From an uncultured Bacteroidota bacterium (lineage in GTDB: Bacteria; Bacteroidota; Bacteroidia; Flavobacteriales; Flavobacteriaceae): a stretch of DNA of 64,000 nt. Positions 9,217 through 19,410 of this stretch are shown in pieces (within the stretch, counting starts at the first letter, position 1; the number at the start of each line of letters is the position of its first letter). The stretch spans positions 1-64,000 of the forward strand of contig CACJYD010000006.1 of NCBI GenBank assembly GCA_902597545.1, in the 5' to 3' direction. Under the pieces are notes generated by a model. It made no database searches. It was not told the origin of the DNA and worked only from the letters and a program-made list of their open reading frames with translations. Position numbers and translations under genes: made by a program.

Positions 9217-10524
9217 ATGAAAAATTTTTTAGTAATAATATTAGTAAGTTTATTTACATTTAAATCTTACTCACAACTTCAAAAGGCAAATAAGTTTGCA
9301 AAAACAATTACAGCTCAAGAGCTTAAAGATCATTTATATATATATGCTTCTGATGAATTTGAAGGAAGAAATACCGGTGCAGAAGGACAAAAAAAAGCTG
9401 TTGAATATTTAAAAAATTTTTACATAGAAAACGAAATTGAGCCAGGTGATCTTGATGATAAAGATTACTTTCAAAAAATGAAACTAAACTTAAGGAGAGG
9501 AAATGAAGGTGAAGTTGATACTGAAAATGTTATTGCAATTATTAAAGGAACTGAAATTCCTGATGAATATCTAATTCTGACATCCCACCTTGATCATGTA
9601 GGTTATGGAAGGACAGGATCTAGATCCAGAGAAGCTTACATAGGAGAAGTAAAAGAGAGAATTCATAATGGAGCTGATGATGATGGATCAGGAACTGTTG
9701 CAATGCTTGAAATAGCCCAAGCTTTTAAACAAGCCAGTAAAAAAGGTAAGGGACCTAAAAGAAGTATTATTTTTTTACATGTAACGGGGGAAGAAAAGGG
9801 TCTATTGGGCTCTGCATATTATGCAGATAATCCGATATATCCACTTGAAAATACAGTCACTAATCTTAATTTAGATATGATTGGCAGAATTGATCCAACT
9901 AGAAAAGGTGATAAAAGAGAATATATTTATATTATTGGATCTGACCATGACAGCCAAGATTTACATAACTTATCAGAGCAGACTAACCTGGAGACAGTAA
10001 ATATTGATTTAGACTATCGATACAATGCTAAAGATGATCCTAACAGATTTTATTATAGAAGTGACCATTATAATTTTGCAAAAAATGGAATTCCTATTAT
10101 TTTCTATTTTTCAGGAACTCACCCAGATTATCATTTACCATCTGACACACCTGATAAAATTGAATATGACTTACTTGAACTTAGAAGTAAATTAGTTTTT
10201 TACACAGCATGGAATATTGCAAATAGAGATGAAAGAATTAAGGTTGATCCAAAGCCCGAAGCTGAAAAATTTGAAGTTGATAAAGATAAATTAGATGGCT
10301 ATGCTGGTAATTATGGTGCTGAGGGTATTCCTTTAAAAATTGGAGTATTTATTAGAGATAATAATCTTTTTATTGAGGTGATGAATCAAGCTGTTCAGCT
10401 TGATGCTCTTGCAGATGATGTTTTCGGAAGTGAAGCTATGGGTCTTAAAATAACATTTGATATTGAAAATGGTACAATGGAATTTAAGCAAGGGCCTTAT
10501 AACATCAAACTAAATAAAGAGTAA
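9217..10524 (+). CDS. M28 family metallopeptidase, secreted
   Basis: Signal peptide; TSHLDHVG, NGADDDGSGTVAMLE, TGEEKGLLGSAYYADNP motifs. Confidence 0.9.
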   Translation: MKNFLVIILVSLFTFKSYSQLQKANKFAKTITAQELKDHLYIYASDEFEGRNTGAEGQKKAVEYLKNFYIENEIEPGDLDDKDYFQKMKLNLRRGNEGEVDTENVIAIIKGTEIPDEYLILTSHLDHVGYGRTGSRSREAYIGEVKERIHNGADDDGSGTVAMLEIAQAFKQASKKGKGPKRSIIFLHVTGEEKGLLGSAYYADNPIYPLENTVTNLNLDMIGRIDPTRKGDKREYIYIIGSDHDSQDLHNLSEQTNLETVNIDLDYRYNAKDDPNRFYYRSDHYNFAKNGIPIIFYFSGTHPDYHLPSDTPDKIEYDLLELRSKLVFYTAWNIANRDERIKVDPKPEAEKFEVDKDKLDGYAGNYGAEGIPLKIGVFIRDNNLFIEVMNQAVQLDALADDVFGSEAMGLKITFDIENGTMEFKQGPYNIKLNKE

Positions 10525-10542
10525 TTATTCAAATAATAAATA

Positions 10543-10567
10543 AAAAACCCATCAACTCTGGGTTTTT
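10543..10567. terminator. Rho-independent-type hairpin between convergent genes
   Basis: 9-bp inverted repeat AAAAACCCA-TCAACTC-TGGGTTTTT with flanking A/T tracts on both strands. Confidence 0.7.
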
Positions 10568-10749
10568 CATTGTTCAATTGAAACTACATCTGATTGAGTT
10601 ATTGAATTAGCTGAAATTTTGAAACTAAAAGAAATAGGATTACAGCAAATTTCACAATCTTCAATAAACGATTGATTATCGATAGAGGAATCCACCAATT
10701 TTATTTGATTTTCCCAACAATACGGACAGGTAAATAAAAACTCAATCAT
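10567..10749 (-). CDS. CPXCG motif-containing cysteine-rich protein
   Basis: 60 aa; FTCPYCWENQIKLVD and DCEICCNPISF. Confidence 0.75.
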   Translation of the reverse strand: MIEFLFTCPYCWENQIKLVDSSIDNQSFIEDCEICCNPISFSFKISANSITQSDVVSIEQ

Positions 10750-10760
10750 TTAAAGTTTGG

Positions 10761-10834
10761 GTGGAAGACCGGACTCGAACCGGCGACCTCCTGAACCACA
10801 ATCAGGCGTTCTAACCAACTGAACTACAACCACC
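10761..10834 (-). tRNA. tRNA-His (GTG)
   Basis: Reverse strand GTGGTTGTAGTTCAGTTGGTTAGAACGCCTGATTGTGGTTCAGG...CGCCGGTTCGAGTCCGGTCTTCCACC; anticodon GTG; T-loop TTCGAGT. Confidence 0.9.
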
Positions 10835-10881
10835 ATTTTTGAGTTCGCTAATATAATATTTAAGATTTTAAAATAATAGAT

Positions 10882-11604
10882 TTAAATTAAATCATTTAAA
10901 GAGTTTGTAGCAATAACTCTATTAGATGTAAAACCCTCAGCATGTTCAACACCAATTAATCTTCCTAGATCTGAGGATCTGTTATAAATCATATCTAAAA
11001 AATTTTTCTTACTAATCAATGTTTCAGGCTCTTTACTTGAGGGATCATAGAATTGTGATGAATAACATTTAATAGCATTCATCTTTTCTGTTTCATATCC
11101 ACTAATATCAACTATAAAATCAGGCGAACTGTTTTTCCACTGTATGTAGTGATATACATTTAGCGGCCTGTGTGGTTCTTGATTAATTCCGTTGTAGTTT
11201 GTTTTAACTTTTTTTAGACCACTTAAAAAACATGAATCAGAGATTAGATTAGCGCCTTTAGGATGATCAATATGCCTATCATCTTTGGCATTACATAGAA
11301 CAATTTTTGGTTTGTATTTTCTTATAATTTTAATAACCTCAATTTGATGGGACTCATCATTCTTAAAAAAACCATCTTTAAAGCCCAAATTTTCCCTAAA
11401 ATTTATACCCATCACTTTAGCTGCATTAGCACTTTCTTGATCTCTAATTTCTGGTGTTCCTCTTGTACCTAGCTCGCCCCGAGTTAAATCAATGATACCT
11501 ACTGATTTTCCTAATTTGACTTCTTTAACTATTGTGCCTCCGCACCCAAGCTCAACATCGTCAGGGTGTGCACCAAAAGCCAGTATATCAATTCTTCTAT
11601 CCAT
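10882..11604 (-). CDS. bshB1: Bacillithiol biosynthesis deacetylase BshB1-type (LmbE family)
   Basis: ILAFGAHPDDVELGCGGTI, DLTRGELGTRGTPEIRDQES, HPKGANLISDSCFLSGLKK. Confidence 0.88.
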   Translation of the reverse strand: MDRRIDILAFGAHPDDVELGCGGTIVKEVKLGKSVGIIDLTRGELGTRGTPEIRDQESANAAKVMGINFRENLGFKDGFFKNDESHQIEVIKIIRKYKPKIVLCNAKDDRHIDHPKGANLISDSCFLSGLKKVKTNYNGINQEPHRPLNVYHYIQWKNSSPDFIVDISGYETEKMNAIKCYSSQFYDPSSKEPETLISKKNFLDMIYNRSSDLGRLIGVEHAEGFTSNRVIATNSLNDLI

Positions 11605-12736
11605 TAATTTCTAGGGAGTTTGATAAATCTTTAATCAAATCATCAGCGTCCTCAATTCCAACCGATAATCTTAAAAGGTTTTTTGTTATCCCTATTTTAT
11701 CTCTTTCAGCAGGATCCATTTTTTTATGTGATGTTTGAATAGGTGAGGTAATTGTTGATTCAACACCTGCTAGACTCATTGTGGGTTGTATAACCTTTAA
11801 ACTTTTAACAAAATCATCAGAGTTAATATTGTCATTTAATTCAAAAGAAACCATCCCTCCAAATCCCCCGTTCATTTGGTCTTTGGCAATATTATGTTTT
11901 TCATGTTTTTCTAATCCAGGGTAATAAACTTTATTAATTAATTTATGACCACTTAAAAATAATGCAACTTTTAAAGCATTATCATTTTGTTTTAACACTC
12001 TAACTGAAAGAGTTTTTATACTTCTTTCAAGTAACCAAGCTACATATTCACTAATGTTGCTTCCAAAATTTAACCCCGATTTTTTAATTGATGAAATTAA
12101 TTCATGTGAACCACAAACGGTTCCAGCTAATATATCGCTATGACCACCTAAATATTTAGTTGCACTGTGTATTACCAAATCTATACCTAATTCAATAGGA
12201 TTTTGGTTTACTGGACTAGCAAAAGTATTATCAATGATGGAAATTAAATTATTTTGTTTTGCAAACTCAGATATTGCTCTGATATCGGTTATACTAAGTA
12301 ATGGATTACTTGGAGATTCAATATAAATAATCTTTGTATTATCATTCAAATAAGATTCCAATTTTTCTTTATTGCTAACATCAACATAATCATATGATAT
12401 ATTAAATTTTTTAAATTCAGTATTGACTAGGTTAATTGTTCCTCCATATAAAGATTTTTGTAAAATGACATGGTCTCCTGTTTTCAGTAGAGAAAACATT
12501 GAAGAAGCGACGGCTGCAAGTCCAGAACCAAAAAGTACTGCATCTTCGGCATTCTCTAGCTCAGCAATTTTTTTACATACAGAAAGTTGATTTGGAGTGT
12601 TGAAATAACGTGGATAGACATCGCTTTTTAAATAGTCATATGTAATTGATGGATATATTGGAGTTATGTTACCAAAATACTTATCATCAGAAATTCCGCC
12701 TGAATGAACGCATTTTGTACCTAACTTTTTTGACAT
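11597..12736 (-). CDS. PLP-dependent trans-sulfuration enzyme (cystathionine gamma-synthase/lyase-like)
   Basis: CVHSGG, IDNTFASPVNQNPIELGIDLVIHSATKYLGGHSD (PLP lysine motif), LRLSVGIEDADDLIKDL. Confidence 0.9.
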   Translation of the reverse strand: MSKKLGTKCVHSGGISDDKYFGNITPIYPSITYDYLKSDVYPRYFNTPNQLSVCKKIAELENAEDAVLFGSGLAAVASSMFSLLKTGDHVILQKSLYGGTINLVNTEFKKFNISYDYVDVSNKEKLESYLNDNTKIIYIESPSNPLLSITDIRAISEFAKQNNLISIIDNTFASPVNQNPIELGIDLVIHSATKYLGGHSDILAGTVCGSHELISSIKKSGLNFGSNISEYVAWLLERSIKTLSVRVLKQNDNALKVALFLSGHKLINKVYYPGLEKHEKHNIAKDQMNGGFGGMVSFELNDNINSDDFVKSLKVIQPTMSLAGVESTITSPIQTSHKKMDPAERDKIGITKNLLRLSVGIEDADDLIKDLSNSLEING

Positions 12737-12739
12737 ATT

Positions 12740-13291
12740 TTAACTTGATATCCAGTCAATTATAGACTGATCATCTGGCTTGGTTCTAGGTGAAACAACT
12801 CTAACAATATAACCGTTTTCATCAATCAAATACTTTTGAAAGTTCCATGACACGGATGAATCTAAAACACCATTTTCACTTTTTTTTGTGAGAAACTTGT
12901 AAACTGGATGAATTGCAGATCCTTTCACTGATATTTTACTCATCATTGGAAAACTTACTCCATAATTTTCTTTGCAGAAGTTAGCAATTTTTTCATTTGA
13001 GCCGGGCTCTTGCCATAAAAAGTTGTTAGCTGGAAAACCAATTATAATGAAATTTTTATTTTTAAACTGCTTGTAGAGTTTTTCTAAGTTAGTGTATTGG
13101 TTAGTCAATCCACATTTTGAAGCGGTGTTAACTACCATCACCTTTTTTCCTTTTAGCGTTTTAAAATCAAAGTCATTCCCATAAATATCCTGAACATTAA
13201 AATTATGAATTGATTTAGGCACTTGATTGTTAGTTTGAGATAATATACAATTAAAAAAAAGAACCATTGATAAGCTTAAAACTATTTTCAT
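12740..13291 (-). CDS. Glutathione peroxidase family (Cys-type), secreted
   Basis: Signal peptide; NTASKCGLTNQYTNLEKLY; GFPANNFLWQEPGSNEKI; WNFQKYLIDENG. Confidence 0.92.
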   Translation of the reverse strand: MKIVLSLSMVLFFNCILSQTNNQVPKSIHNFNVQDIYGNDFDFKTLKGKKVMVVNTASKCGLTNQYTNLEKLYKQFKNKNFIIIGFPANNFLWQEPGSNEKIANFCKENYGVSFPMMSKISVKGSAIHPVYKFLTKKSENGVLDSSVSWNFQKYLIDENGYIVRVVSPRTKPDDQSIIDWISS

Positions 13292-13300
13292 ATTAACATT

Positions 13301-13576
13301 TTAAATTATTTCTGCCGATAGATTTGCATCTATAAGCCTCTTCAGTCTAGGTTTTAAATCAAGAAGTGTACCAGACTTTACAGAACATTTTCCCTTGTAA
13401 TGAACTATTAGGGTACATTGCTCAGCTTGTAAAGGAGTATGATCACAAACATTTATCAATGTTTCTATAACATGATCAAAAGTGTTAAAATCATCATTAT
13501 ACAAAATTATTTGATGCTCATCTCCCTTAGCTTCATCAACCGAAAAATCCTTTTTTTCTTTTTCTTTAACACTCAT
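13301..13576 (-). CDS. clpS: ATP-dependent Clp protease adaptor ClpS
   Basis: IILYNDDFNTFDHVIETL, HTPLQAEQCTLIVHYKGKC. Confidence 0.92.
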   Translation of the reverse strand: MSVKEKEKKDFSVDEAKGDEHQIILYNDDFNTFDHVIETLINVCDHTPLQAEQCTLIVHYKGKCSVKSGTLLDLKPRLKRLIDANLSAEII

Positions 13577-13617
13577 AACCAATTAGTTATGTGCTAATGT
13601 ACAATTTTTAAAATAAG

Positions 13618-14370
13618 TTAAATTGAATTAATTATATCTGAAAAATCATTGGCATTCAATGATGCACCTCCAATTAAACCACCATCAACATCAGGTTGAT
13701 TAAAAATATTTTTTGCAGAACTTGGCTTAACACTTCCTCCATAAATTATTGATAAATTGCTTGAAATTGATTCAGAAAATTTTTCTGTGAACTTTTGTCT
13801 TATAAATTTATGCATCTCTTGAGCTTGTTCTGGACTTGCAGTTAAACCAGTTCCAATTGCCCAAACTGGCTCATAAGCAATCACTAGATTGTCAGGATCT
13901 ATATTTTCAAGCATAAATACAGTTTCGTTTAGTTGATTTTCTATTACTGAAAAATGTTTGTTATTATTTCTTGCCTCGATTTCCTCTCCAATGCAAAAAA
14001 ATACCTCTAAATTATTTTCCAAGCAGATTTTTAATTTTTTTAACAGAATATCATCACTTTCTCCAAAAATTGTCCTTCTTTCTGAATGACCAATGATAAC
14101 GCTATTTATTCCAATGCTTTTAAGCATTGCACATGAAACATCACCAGTTAAAGCACCGTTAGTAAGGTGTGAGACGTTTTGTGACAGAACCTTAATATTC
14201 GATTTATTACAAGTTAATACAGCATCTTTTAAAAATGGGAATGATGGTGATACATAAATGTTGCAAGAAGAATTTTCTGAGTTTTGTTTAATTACTGAAT
14301 GTATCAAAATATTTGATTCATTTTGATCATTATTCATTTTCCAATTACCGGCAACAATTTTTCTTCTCAT
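13618..14370 (-). CDS. tpiA: Triosephosphate isomerase
   Basis: RRKIVAGNWKMN, IIGHSERR, VIAYEPVWAIGTG, IIYGGSVKPSSA, GGLIGGASL. Confidence 0.98.
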   Translation of the reverse strand: MRRKIVAGNWKMNNDQNESNILIHSVIKQNSENSSCNIYVSPSFPFLKDAVLTCNKSNIKVLSQNVSHLTNGALTGDVSCAMLKSIGINSVIIGHSERRTIFGESDDILLKKLKICLENNLEVFFCIGEEIEARNNNKHFSVIENQLNETVFMLENIDPDNLVIAYEPVWAIGTGLTASPEQAQEMHKFIRQKFTEKFSESISSNLSIIYGGSVKPSSAKNIFNQPDVDGGLIGGASLNANDFSDIINSI

Positions 14371-14372
14371 AA

Positions 14373-15425
14373 TTATGTTATTCTAGGATCCAAATATTTG
14401 TATATATAATCAACAAATATATTAATCATTATAAAAGCAAAGCTAATAACTAGTACTGAACCAATAATTACTGGAACATCTAGAACATTTAAAGAGTTTA
14501 CAATTTCTCTTCCGAGACCATTCCAGCCAAATATATATTCAACAAAGACAGAACCAGCCAGCAAACTTGCAAACCACCCTGACAGAGCAGTGATAACTGG
14601 ATTTAAAGAGTTTTTAATACAGTGATTTAATATTACTTTAGATTTTGATAATCCCTTAGCATAAGCAGTTATAACATAATTTTTTTTGAGTATCTCTATT
14701 AAAGAGTTTCTCATCATCATACTGATTACAGCAATTGGTCTTATCCCAAGTACTATTGAAGGAAGAATTAGATTCTTGAGCACAAGTCTATATTCTTCAC
14801 CAAAATCATCCAATTCGTATAAACTACCAGTCATATTTAGATTAGTATATTCAGAGAGAACAAAACCAAAAATCCAAGCAAAAATTATTGAGCTAAGAAA
14901 TGATGGCATACTCATTCCAAAAGTACTTAACAACTGAATAAAATTATCTAAAAAAGTTCCTTTATTTAAAGCTGAGATAATCCCAAAAATCAACCCAAAA
15001 ATTGTTGCAATTAAAATCGAAGAAATAGCTAAAACTACTGTATTTGGAAAAGTATCTTTAATAATTGTGGAGACCTTCACTCCTCTTCGTTGATATGATT
15101 CACGTAAATAAGGAAATTTTATGACAATTGATGATTGCTCAAAACTTAGAAGTGTCTTGTAAGAGTATTTTTTTTTATTAAGAAAATTAAATTTCTCTGG
15201 ATTTTTAGAATGAATTGATAAAATTGATAAATCATTCAAATAATATAAATATTGATTTAAAATTGGCTGATCAAAACCATACTTCTTTTGTATTATTTTA
15301 AGTTGCTCAGCATCTTCATTTTGATCCATCATCATTCTGGCAGGATCACCTGGAAGTATTTGAAATAAAAAAAAGATTACAGTAACTACTCCAAATAATG
15401 TGAATAGAATATTAAATAGCTTCAT
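14373..15425 (-). CDS. ABC transporter permease (DppB/OppB-like)
   Basis: MKLFNILFTLFGVVTVIFFLFQILPGDPARMMM; YAKGLSKSKVILNHCIKNSLNPVITALSGWFASLLAGSVFVEYIFGWNGLG. Start could be upstream at 15437. Confidence 0.88.
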   Translation of the reverse strand: MKLFNILFTLFGVVTVIFFLFQILPGDPARMMMDQNEDAEQLKIIQKKYGFDQPILNQYLYYLNDLSILSIHSKNPEKFNFLNKKKYSYKTLLSFEQSSIVIKFPYLRESYQRRGVKVSTIIKDTFPNTVVLAISSILIATIFGLIFGIISALNKGTFLDNFIQLLSTFGMSMPSFLSSIIFAWIFGFVLSEYTNLNMTGSLYELDDFGEEYRLVLKNLILPSIVLGIRPIAVISMMMRNSLIEILKKNYVITAYAKGLSKSKVILNHCIKNSLNPVITALSGWFASLLAGSVFVEYIFGWNGLGREIVNSLNVLDVPVIIGSVLVISFAFIMINIFVDYIYKYLDPRIT

Positions 15426-15963
15426 TAGAACCATCAATTAAAATCAAAGCAAAAACAGAATAGTTTATTATATCTTGATAATTTGCGTCAATACCTTCAC
15501 TAATCAGAGTTTCACCATGATTATCCTCAATTTGTTTAACTCTTAAAAGTTTTTGTAGTATTAAGTCAGTCAAAGAGCTAATTCTCATATCTCTCCATGC
15601 TTCACCATAATCATGATTTTTATTAATCATTAAGTTTTTTACTGATTTGATGTGCTTATTGTAATATTTAATTGCATCATCAAAATTCATATCTGGTTCA
15701 TCAACTACACCCAATTCGATTTGTATTAATGACATTATTGAATAATTGATAATTCCAATGAATTCAGAAGATTGACCTTCATCAATTTTTTTTGTTTTTT
15801 TGGTCTGCAAACTTCTTATTCTTTGTGCTTTAATAAAAATCTGATCAGTCAAAGATGGTAATCTTAATATTCTCCACGCACTGCCATAATCTTTCATTTT
15901 TTTTGAAAAGATATCCAAGCAATTTTTAATAATAAAATCAAACTGTTTTTCAGTAGTTGTCAC
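15412..15963 (-). CDS. DUF1599 domain-containing protein (tandem repeat of domain)
   Basis: Two related segments: MKDYGSAWRILRLPSLTDQIFIKAQRIRSLQT and NHDYGEAWRDMRISSLTDLILQKLLRVKQIED. Confidence 0.85.
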   Translation of the reverse strand: MTTTEKQFDFIIKNCLDIFSKKMKDYGSAWRILRLPSLTDQIFIKAQRIRSLQTKKTKKIDEGQSSEFIGIINYSIMSLIQIELGVVDEPDMNFDDAIKYYNKHIKSVKNLMINKNHDYGEAWRDMRISSLTDLILQKLLRVKQIEDNHGETLISEGIDANYQDIINYSVFALILIDGSNEAI

Positions 15964-16019
15964 AAAAAGTTATTTTTATGTAAATTTCGATTAAAATTAC
16001 CTAATAAACTAATCCATAA

Positions 16020-16853
16020 ATGAATATTAATATCAGAGGAAGACTTTTTGATTTATCTAAGCCAAAAGTCATGGGGATACTTAATTTAACGCCTGATTCA
16101 TTTTATGACGGTGGTGTCCATAATGAAATTAATAAGATAGAAGATCATGTAAACAAAATGGTTAATGATGGTATGGATATTCTTGATATTGGTGGTTACA
16201 GCTCAAAACCTGGAGCAAAAAACATAAGCGTTGATGAAGAATTGTCAAGAGTCATCCCAATTTTGAAACACATAAGAAAAATATTTCCTGAATTGGTTAT
16301 TTCGATTGATACTTTTCGATCCAAAATTGCAAGCGCATCACTTAATGAGGGAGCGGATATTATAAATGATATATCTGGTGGAACATTAGATAAAAATATG
16401 ATGAGTATTGTCGCAAAAAATAATTGCCCCTATATTTTAATGCACATGCAGGGTAATCCACAAAACATGCAAAATGATCCTAGTTATGAAAATGTAACAT
16501 TAGAAATTATTCAATATTTAGCTCAAAGAATAAAAATTGCTCATGATAATAACATTGTTGATATAATAGTTGATCCAGGTTTTGGATTTGGTAAAACACT
16601 AGAACATAATTTTGAAATTTTAAATAATCTAGAAAAATTTAATGTGCTTGATACACCAATTCTTGCAGGATTCTCAAGAAAATCAATGATATATAAAACA
16701 TTAAAAACATCTAGTGAAAAAGCTTTAAATGGAACTTCAAGTCTAAATACAATTGCATTAACGAAAGGTGCAAAAATATTAAGAGTACATGATGTTAAAG
16801 AAGCAAAAGAGTGTATTATTTTACATGAAAAAACAATAAGTAGTCTATTTTGA
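16020..16853 (+). CDS. folP: Dihydropteroate synthase
   Basis: VMGILNLTPDSFYDGG, DIGGYSSKPGA, SIDTFRSKIA, ILMHMQGNPQNMQ, DPGFGFGKT. Confidence 0.97.
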   Translation: MNINIRGRLFDLSKPKVMGILNLTPDSFYDGGVHNEINKIEDHVNKMVNDGMDILDIGGYSSKPGAKNISVDEELSRVIPILKHIRKIFPELVISIDTFRSKIASASLNEGADIINDISGGTLDKNMMSIVAKNNCPYILMHMQGNPQNMQNDPSYENVTLEIIQYLAQRIKIAHDNNIVDIIVDPGFGFGKTLEHNFEILNNLEKFNVLDTPILAGFSRKSMIYKTLKTSSEKALNGTSSLNTIALTKGAKILRVHDVKEAKECIILHEKTISSLF

Positions 16854-16869
16854 CTAATTTTGCTAGAGT

Positions 16870-17658
16870 TTGGAAATTCTTGATCTCATAAAGTCTACTA
16901 TCTTACCAATCATAGATATAATTTTAGTTGCAATAATGCTCTATTACGCATATAAGTTAGTAAGAGGGACTGCTGCAATAATAGTATTTAGGGGTTTTGT
17001 TATCATTTACATAATCTGGTGGATTACTGATCTTTTGAATATGAATATACTGAGCAGTATACTTGGAGGATTCATAGGAGTTGGAGTTTTTGCAGTCATT
17101 ATTGTATTTCAACAAGAAATTAGAAAGTTTTTATTATTGTTAGGCTCTTCAAGAATAACAAATAATAAGTCATATTGGAAAAAGTTTAATCTATTCTTTA
17201 GAATTAGCGAAGAAAAAGCCAAACTAAATATTGAAGATTTTTTAGAGGCATGCAATAAATTAAAAAAAGATAAAACAGGAGCAATTTTTGTTTTTGAAAG
17301 AAATAATAATCTTGATTTTGTGAAGGAGGATGGAGATTCAATTAATGCAGAACTATCAATACCCATAATTGAAAGTATTTTCTATAAAAATAGTCCATTG
17401 CATGATGGAGCTGTAATTATTGTTGGAAATGTAATTGTTGCATCAAGAGTAACATTACCGGTATCAAAAAGTAAAAAAATTAATAAATCTTTAGGTTTAA
17501 GACATAAAGCTGGAATTGGGATTACCGAAGAGTCTGATGCTATATCAATTGTAATATCTGAAGAAACTGGAAAGCTGTCTTATATAAAAAGTGGGAAAAT
17601 TATAAGTTTTAAAAATAATGAGGAGTTAAAAAGTTTAATCTCAAATGACTTGCTCTAA
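16870..17658 (+). CDS. cdaA: Diadenylate cyclase (CdaA, DisA_N domain)
   Basis: N-terminal TM segments; LHDGAVII; LGLRHKAGIGITEESDAISIVISEETG; TTG start. Confidence 0.93.
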   Translation: MEILDLIKSTILPIIDIILVAIMLYYAYKLVRGTAAIIVFRGFVIIYIIWWITDLLNMNILSSILGGFIGVGVFAVIIVFQQEIRKFLLLLGSSRITNNKSYWKKFNLFFRISEEKAKLNIEDFLEACNKLKKDKTGAIFVFERNNNLDFVKEDGDSINAELSIPIIESIFYKNSPLHDGAVIIVGNVIVASRVTLPVSKSKKINKSLGLRHKAGIGITEESDAISIVISEETGKLSYIKSGKIISFKNNEELKSLISNDLL

Positions 17659-19410
17659 CTCTTTTGAATCTTGAAACTGATACTCAAAAAGTTTTTTATA
17701 TAAACCATTTTCAATTTTTATTAATTCATTATGACTACCAAATTCTTTAATTTCACCATTATCCAAATAAATTATCTTATCTGCATTTAAAATTGTTGAA
17801 AGTCTGTGAGCAATAATTATTGAGGTTTTACCCTCAATAATCTTATTTGTTGCATATTGAATTAACTGTTCAGTCTTAGAATCAATCGAAGATGTTGCTT
17901 CGTCTAATATTAAAATTTTTGGATTTGAAACATAAGCTCTTAAAAAGGAAATTAGTTGTCTTTGACCCTCAGATAACATTACACCTCTTTCTTTTACATT
18001 GTAATTAAATCCACCAGGAAGTTTATTTATAAATTCCAAAATACCAATTTCATTAGCCGCATTTTCAATTTTATCTTTTGAAATATTTTTTTTGAAAAGA
18101 GATATATTATTATATATAGAATCTGCAAATAAAAAAATATCCTGAGAAACAAGCGATATTTGAGATCTCAAATTTTTCAAGGAAAACTTTTCAATACTCT
18201 TTCCATCAATATAAATTTTTCCACTATTAATTTCAAAAAATCTTAAAATAAGTTTAATTATTGTTGATTTTCCTGAGCCCGTTGGACCAACTATGGCTAC
18301 TCTCTCACCAGCCTTAATTTCAATAGAAAGATTTTTAATAATTGGATTATTAACTTCGTATGAAAAATTAACTTTATCAAAAATAATTTCCCCTTTAACC
18401 TCATCAAGATTTGTTCCAGTATCTTTTACAAACTCATCTGTATCTAAAATTTTAAATACTCTGTTAGCTGCCACCATACCCATTTGTAACGTATTAAACT
18501 TATCCGCAATTTGTCTAAGTGGTCTGAAAAGCATTTGAGAAAGTTGTATAAATAGAAATATTGTTCCTAGTGATACAGAATTTTCATCAGCAATATTATT
18601 AAAACCAGCATACCAAACTAGAAGTCCAATTGTAATTGATGTTGAAATCTCAGATATTGGAAAAAAAATTGAGTTATACCAAACTGTTTTTAGCCAAGCT
18701 TGCTTATGTCTTTCGTTTATATTTTTAAAATTTTCATATTCGATTTCCTGACGATTAAATATTTGAATCTCTTTCATTCCTGAGAGTCTTTCCTGAACAA
18801 AAGAATTCAAATTTGCAACTTCATTTCTAACTTGATTAAAAGCAACTTTCATAGCCATTTGAAATAATCTAGTGGCTACAATTATAAATGGGAGTATTAA
18901 AAAAATTATTATTGAGAGTTTAAGACTTAAAATTACCATTACAGTTAGGACTGATAACATTAAAATTAAATCAGCAATTATCATGAACAGACCTTGACTA
19001 AATATACTTGCAATTGTTTCCATATCATTCACAGTTCTGGTAACAAGTCTGCCAATAGATGATTTGTTGTAATAGGACATCTTAAAAGAAATTATTTTAG
19101 AAAATAATTTATTTCTGATATCAAAGACTACTTTTTGACCTAATAGGTTTGTGAAATACACAAACAAAAATTGAAATAGTACTTGAAAAAGCAATACACC
19201 CACCATGATTGAAATTATTGTGATAAGTCCTTGATAGTTTTTTAATGTGATATAATCGTCAACAGCAATTTTTAAAAGATATTGATTAAGAATAGAAAAA
19301 AAGGAAATTAATATAGCCGCAAATGAAACAAATATGAAATTTGTCTTATAGGGCTTGACGTTTTTAATTAGCCTTGAAAAAAGTTTAAAATTAAATTTTC
19401 TTTTATCCAT
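17641..19410 (-). CDS. ABC transporter ATP-binding/permease protein (MsbA/LmrA-like)
   Basis: Walker A GPTGSGKST; LSEGQRQLISFLRAYVSNPKILILDEATSSID; 6-TM exporter domain. Confidence 0.93.
   Translation of the reverse strand: MDKRKFNFKLFSRLIKNVKPYKTNFIFVSFAAILISFFSILNQYLLKIAVDDYITLKNYQGLITIISIMVGVLLFQVLFQFLFVYFTNLLGQKVVFDIRNKLFSKIISFKMSYYNKSSIGRLVTRTVNDMETIASIFSQGLFMIIADLILMLSVLTVMVILSLKLSIIIFLILPFIIVATRLFQMAMKVAFNQVRNEVANLNSFVQERLSGMKEIQIFNRQEIEYENFKNINERHKQAWLKTVWYNSIFFPISEISTSITIGLLVWYAGFNNIADENSVSLGTIFLFIQLSQMLFRPLRQIADKFNTLQMGMVAANRVFKILDTDEFVKDTGTNLDEVKGEIIFDKVNFSYEVNNPIIKNLSIEIKAGERVAIVGPTGSGKSTIIKLILRFFEINSGKIYIDGKSIEKFSLKNLRSQISLVSQDIFLFADSIYNNISLFKKNISKDKIENAANEIGILEFINKLPGGFNYNVKERGVMLSEGQRQLISFLRAYVSNPKILILDEATSSIDSKTEQLIQYATNKIIEGKTSIIIAHRLSTILNADKIIYLDNGEIKEFGSHNELIKIENGLYKKLFEYQFQDSKELEQVI

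Noticed and set aside
12740-13291. Possible selenocysteine glutathione peroxidase
   Set aside because: The active-site position is an ordinary Cys codon (SKCGLT); no in-frame TGA needed.
14686-14937. 83-aa plus-strand ORF inside the ABC permease
   Set aside because: Antisense artefact of the permease frame.
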